Shown here piece by piece: positions 59,418 through 64,000 of a stretch of DNA of 64,000 bases. Source of the stretch: Gordionus sp. m RMFG-2023. Lineage: Eukaryota; Nematomorpha; Gordioida; Chordodea; Parachordodidae. A model generated the notes under the pieces. That model did no database searches. It had not been told where the DNA came from and was given only the letters and a program-made list of their open reading frames with translations. A program made the translations under genes and the position numbers. Each line of letters opens with the position of its first letter. Position 1 is the first letter of the stretch. Location: the NCBI RefSeq assembly GCF_954871325.1, contig NC_088775.1, forward strand, positions 65,449,561-65,513,560. The letters are read 5' to 3'.

Positions 59418-60680
59418 GTGGGCCTGAACCGCCCTCCATATTTTTTTCGCCTCCTAGACCTGGTCTCAGAATTTTTTTTTGGTTCCCAGAAATGGCCTCC
59501 AATCGATTATCAGAAAGGGCCTCCAAAGATATTTCTGGCTCCCAAATTAAAAAAAATATTACTTATTAAATTTCATTTGCCATTATTAGATCTAAATAAA
59601 AAAAACAATAATTTAAATTTAATATGGCTTGATGAAAATCTTATTATAAAGAAGTACAAGAATATCGATAATTTTGGTGAACCATCAAGTTAAGAATAAT
59701 CGATATTATTTGAAATCAATATATGAATTAATAATCTCAGCATACAAGAGCTCTCATTTCGTGGGGCTGGTTCCCCTAAAATAACTAATGCTGCAGATAA
59801 AAATATAATTTATTGTTCAGGACATTTTATTGCAATGTTTTCTCATACACCTGCCAAATAAAATGAAAAATTGAAAAAGGTTATATAATCAATACCAAAA
59901 ATGTCCTCCCAAAACAACTCAATCTATTATAGCAGAATGGTGTTGCAATCTATCTCAACAAATTAAAACAAAATTGAGATATCGTTTTTTTGTCTTAAAG
60001 CTGATGGACAAAAGTTACAGCGGGTTGTAAAAATTTGGGTTTAATTATTTGGTATATTTTTTGTGGAAAAATCCAAGGGAATGTAAATAACTTAATAGGA
60101 ATAATTGATTTAGAAAGTCTTTCTCGCTTTACAAATTGCTTTTTAAGACAGCAATGATTTAAAGATTAATTCATTATATAATAATCCAGCGGTGAGAAAT
60201 ACAAACTTAACTCCAAAGAACATTTAATAAAAAAGTGCGTTTTAACGTATCTTGTTAATATACAGGCCAGAAACTCTATAGAGGCTTTGACCAGAGATGG
60301 ACTGGCCATTTATAAACTTTCTTATCATTTGAGAATTTTGAGGTTATTGGTGAAGTATTATTTTACTTTTCTAATATAAATCTTATCTCAGAAGTTTATA
60401 TTCATGAGTCAGTCGAAGCCATTTCTTTTGTCTTGATGCATAAATATAAATTATATTATATTGGGCATTGTAATTTATCAAATTTTATTAATAATTGATC
60501 TATTAAATAAGTATCATCAGTTAATAGATACCAATATAGTGGATGCTAAAAATTGTGAAACTACACAATTTATATTTTAAAAAATAAAAGAGGTGAAAAT
60601 TCATTAGAATTGATAAAGATTAAGGCTGAAAATCTTATATCAAAATTTAATATAACCCCCAAGATTCGTAAAACATAGTG
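59418..60680 (+). pseudogene. hAT (ZMYM1-like) transposase relic, heavily decayed
   Basis: Scattered plus-strand blocks in family order: a first frame near 59418-59693; LSFRGAG-like text near 59755 (ELSFRG corresponds to the LAFRGH block); and near 60590-60665 RGENSLELIKIKAENLISKF, which corresponds to the late DUF4371-hAT segment before the dimerisation domain. Many stops. No terminal repeats found. Related to the relics at 1-1470 and 2284-3425. Confidence 0.5.
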
Positions 60681-60944
60681 TTGTTGTTACTAATGCGCAT
60701 TACTTTTTTTCAACGATTTTAGCGCGCTATTTAAAAAAAATAGCGATAGTGGTGGTTCGCTGCTAATTTAGAAAGTAGTGAAGTAGCGCATTTTATATGA
60801 TAAATGCACATAAAAATTATTAAAATATATTTATAATTATGATGAATTCTAGGATCATAATCTTTTATTTTAAATTTTGTAATTTAAATTTATATTTAAA
60901 ATTCTAAATTATAAATCTAATTTTCTTAATAATTTAAAATTTAA

Positions 60945-61271
60945 ATGTCGTCGATAGAGATTGATATTGAAGATAGTTTTGGTAGAAATCATATCAACAA
61001 AGTAATTTTCCTGGTAAATGATATACAAATATCTAAAACTGGGAAAAAATATGATAAAATATTTAACATCGACTCAGAAGCTATTCAAACATTCCTAGCC
61101 ACAATTTCCTATTCATTCTATAGATTACGCCGGCCGGGGATTATCACATCTGATTACAAGTTGGATGGCAACTGCAATATCCTTAGAGATGCGATCTACT
61201 GTGTTTATTTCTATGCCAGTTCCCGAATGCAACCACCACTACAAATTAATATTTATATTTCAAGAGTATGA
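60945..61271 (+). CDS. Hypothetical 108-residue open frame
   Basis: Starts MSSIEIDIEDSFGRNHINKV, continues FLATISYSFYRLRRPGI and DAIYCVYFYASSRMQ, and stops at 61269-61271. It is uninterrupted, starts with ATG in a plausible context after an A+T-rich leader, and uses a balanced set of amino acids. No known domain, signal peptide or clear membrane segment. It lies between a hAT relic and short inverted-repeat debris (60690-60800, 61540-61660), so it may be a transposon-borne or retroelement-derived frame. No function proposed. Confidence 0.35.
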   Translation: MSSIEIDIEDSFGRNHINKVIFLVNDIQISKTGKKYDKIFNIDSEAIQTFLATISYSFYRLRRPGIITSDYKLDGNCNILRDAIYCVYFYASSRMQPPLQINIYISRV

Positions 61272-61854
61272 GTTGGATTCGACAAAGAATTAAAATGATG
61301 TCAAGAATGAAATATTTTTATATCATGATCTATCATTTAAAATTAACATATATATCCGATAATCAAAAAAATTCTTAATTCTTCTTATAATACAAATTTA
61401 CAAAATGATGTTCTATTTGAAAAATTGGTTCTTTTATCAAATGCTTAAAATTATAATATTGTGTTTAAAGATTATACTCCCTTTTATTATTTTAATGACT
61501 TGCAGCAAAATGCATGATTAATTTTTTTTAAATGTAAAAGACTTTTCCGTTACATGCTCTGAATAACGGTAACATAACTGTTACATTTTTTTGAGGTAAC
61601 GAGTGACTTAATCTTATATTTTTTCCTTGAGCAACAGTAACTGTTATATTTTCAAGTAATGTGCCCACCCTAATTGATAGAATAAATTATATTATAACGA
61701 AAATATGGGATTGTTATATATAGGTCAACAATAGCACCTTACTAAGAAGCAATGCCCAATTATATCAAAATCCAGTAATATCCGTTTTAAATGAATATTA
61801 ACCCTAACCCGTGTAAAACCTACAATTATAACCTAAACCTGTTTAATCTTCTTC
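61272..61854. other. A+T-rich DNA with GTAAC-rich repeat debris
   Basis: 61545-61660 repeats TAACGGTAACATAACTGTTAC-like words, reminiscent of the subterminal TAACTAGTTA palindromes of the hAT at 17983. No ends defined. Confidence 0.4.
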
Positions 61855-61953
61855 CATTCACAGTTGGTGCAAATTCACGGCGAAATATATAAAAATATAC
61901 AAAATACAGCATATTTTGTATATTCCGCCGCGAATTCGTGCTAACTGTGAATG
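61855..61953. repeat. 99-bp imperfect palindrome
   Basis: ATTCACAGTTGGTGCAAATT pairs with AATTCGTGCTAACTGTGAAT, and CGGCGAAATATA with TATTCCGCCG, around a centre of AAAATACAGCATATTTT. It would form a long hairpin, probably a tiny MITE. A clean TSD was not found. Confidence 0.8.
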
Positions 61954-62440
61954 AACCAAAAATCATCATGTGATATTTACATTAAAACAATACAAACAAT
62001 ACTTTATTTTTATAATAATTTGCTATGTTATTGAATATTTTATGAAAAGACATATAAAAATCCAATAAAACCCGATGCAAATATCATTACTCCAAGATAT
62101 ATATAAAGGAAAAAAAGAATAAATAAAAAAAATAAATAAATGATTATTATTATTATTTAAAATTTTAATTTTTTACCGAAAAAAACAAGTTTTATTTTAT
62201 AATCATTTCATTTTTAAAAAATATGAAAAATAATCAAAATCAATAAATAAAATTAATGTTATTTTTTAATATAAATTAATAATCGATAAAACCAGAAAAA
62301 ATATAAATAACCTGAGTGTGGGCTAATTATTTTAAATTGACTTTAACATTTCACTATTAGATAACACAACCTGAGTCGTTTTAATTAAAAATTAACTCGT
62401 TTTGACCTGATAAAATTTATTAATTTATTCCAAAAATAAA

Positions 62441-62490
62441 TTCTTCCTTCCTTGCTTGCTTCCTTCCTTCCACCCTTCCTTCCTTTCACG
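62441..62490. repeat. (CTTC)n microsatellite
   Basis: CTTCCTTCCTTGCTTGCTTC followed by CTTCCTTCCACCCTTCCTTC. Imperfect tetranucleotide repeat of about 50 bp. Confidence 0.9.
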
Positions 62491-63340
62491 ACCCAACCCG
62501 AAAATATAAATATAATCACAATTACCCAACCCATGGGTCAGGTCAATAGGTTAGGTTTTCGGATTGGGATATGTTTTGCAGAACTTTCATATATAACTCA
62601 TCTAGAAGAATCGCGATACACATTTAAATTTACCCGGAATCCTACCAAATGGACCCCAAAATATGTAGGTTTATGAACCAGATCTGAATTTGGTTCTTCC
62701 CCTGAATGGTGCAGACAGGTTCAGGAATTTATATTTTATGATTGATTCCTTCAAAATAAAAAATAATAGGTTACACCCAAACTTGATTCTTTATTTTTAC
62801 TCCTAATTTATTAAGATACAACTGTTCTAGTTGATTAGTGTTTTTAAAAATTTTTATAAAAAATAACCATTGAAATATTTTTTTAATTTTATTTATACAA
62901 AATAATCCTACATGGCTCACTCTACGATTGATAGGTTAAAGAATTTATTTATACTTACTGGATTCGGATCAAACCGGATCTGGGTTCGGACTCTCAGGAC
63001 CCGTATGGAACCATTTTTTTTAAATCCTAGTCTGTGCCCATAAGGAACTCCATTTTTTTTAAATAAAAAAAAATAGAGTATGGATCCGTACAGAACCCGG
63101 AAAAATTATTTCGGATCCAAAATCCTGGTTAAAAGCATTGTGAGCTGTCTGATGTGATTAATAAACTATCTATTAATTTTAGTGATATAGAATAATAAAT
63201 CATTTAAATAAAAAATAGTTAACGCTCTAATCTCACTTACACATATAAATTTAATCTTAATTCATAATTCATCCCTTAGAATTTAATATTCCCCACCCGA
63301 TACAAATGCAAAAAGAAATTTTCGGAAATTATATGATTTT
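62491..63340. other. Intergenic DNA with MITE-like scraps
   Basis: Segments such as CCCAACCCATGGGTCAGGTC (62524) and GGATTCGGATCAAACCGGATC with GGACCCGTATGGAACC (62960-63020) look like pieces of short transposons, but ends and TSDs could not be set. No gene. Confidence 0.4.
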
Positions 63341-63348
63341 ATTGCCAT

Positions 63349-63730
63349 TAGTGATCTGCATCGGACCTAATTTTTCAAGCCCGGCTCGGCCCGAAATTTT
63401 TTTAAAAAAGTTTTGCCGGCCCGGCTCTAATTTATTTAAATATAGAAATTAATTTTTATAATTACTCAAAATTAAAGAGATATGTTATATGTCGTTAGTT
63501 TCAATAAATAAAATAAAATATTTTTATTTTACATAAAATATTCAATATAAAATTGATAAATTTAGATATATTTAAAAAAATTTCCAAGGTCCGACCCGGC
63601 CCGGTCCAAATTTTTTAAAAAAATATCAGGTCCGGCCCAAACCCGATTATTTTAAAAAGAATTAGACCCGAGCCCGGCCCGAAGCCCATTCGGGCCGGGT
63701 ATGGGCCAGGCCACACTCTGCAGATCTCTA
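63349..63730. mobile_element. 382-bp hAT MITE with perfect TSD
   Basis: Ends TAGTGATCTGCATCGG and CTCTGCAGATCTCTA are imperfect inverted repeats, and the flanks ATTGCCAT (63341-63348, 63731-63738) are identical. The interior is rich in GGCCCGGC and CCCGGCCCGA words and TTTTTTTAAAAAA tracts. No coding. Confidence 0.93.
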
Positions 63731-63738
63731 ATTGCCAT

Positions 63739-64000
63739 TACCAAAATAGTATTAAAAATAAATGGGAGAAAGAAACAGCAAATCGAGTTGTGCTAAGATA
63801 GGAATGATCCATTTTACATTATGTGTATGACATGAATTAAATATTAATATAACTATTATATATTTTTTATTGTAATAAAATTTATATATATAAATAAAAT
63901 GTTTTGTTTAAAATTTAATATTTGCCATTACCACGAATGTATTGCTACTTTACATCGGGTATGTTGTAAAGTGAGAAAAATAAATGACTTTACTAGATCT
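63739..64000. other. A+T-rich DNA to window edge
   Basis: Nothing recognised. Confidence 0.4.

Overview
This window looks like a repeat-choked stretch of an A+T-rich (roughly three quarters A+T by eye) invertebrate nuclear genome. Evidence for a eukaryote and probably a metazoan: spliced genes with GT...AG introns, a nuclear-encoded mitochondrial ribosomal protein, a ZNF622/REI1-type ribosome-assembly factor, a FLYWCH zinc finger, RTE-like LINEs, a Ty3/gypsy element, and many hAT transposons with 8-bp target-site duplications (TSDs). I cannot name the species.

Host genes. Three are supported, all small and split into short exons. A FLYWCH zinc-finger gene (minus, 11968-12257) faces a ZNF622/REI1-like pre-60S assembly factor (plus; exons at 12530-13417 and 20705-21123) across a short gap filled by a 32-bp tandem repeat. 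Convergent to the latter is MRPL18 (uL18m, minus, four exons at 25872-29854), reconstructed here as a 189-residue protein. An orphan exon-like segment lies at 55668-55869 (minus).

Layout. 1-1470: ZMYM1-like hAT running off the left edge. 2284-3425: second decayed hAT. 3987-7760: composite hAT with outer TSD, holding a relic RNase H segment. 7782-11897: broken Ty3/gypsy element with about 138-bp LTRs. 11968-21123: FLYWCH gene and ZNF622-like gene; the gap between the two supported ZNF622 exon groups is about 7.3 kb and is packed with a MITE, a Ty3/gypsy relic, a 2-kb inverted repeat, a 1.24-kb hAT and a foldback repeat. 21285-25191: RTE-like LINE with 14-bp TSD, a tRNA-like head at its 5' end, and two hAT MITEs inside it. 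25872-29854: MRPL18. 30.2-32 kb: MITEs and a hAT relic. 33232-35263: giant foldback element. 35.56-36.9 kb: relic LTR element. 38850-39269 and 39707-40607: two MITEs. 42270-46108: second LINE with 3' hairpin and TSD. 46.1-50.4 kb: mostly unassigned. 50430-54764: BED-finger hAT containing a nested 1.6-kb terminal-inverted-repeat element with intron-bearing cargo. 55.6-64 kb: orphan exon, MITEs, another hAT relic, a 108-residue open frame and low-complexity DNA.

How parts relate. Two of the host genes serve ribosome production (cytosolic 60S maturation and mitochondrial large subunit), but nothing in the sequence shows co-regulation. The transposons are layered: the LINE landed between the two convergent genes, then two hAT MITEs landed in the LINE. 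Nearly all transposon coding regions are broken; no clearly autonomous element is present.
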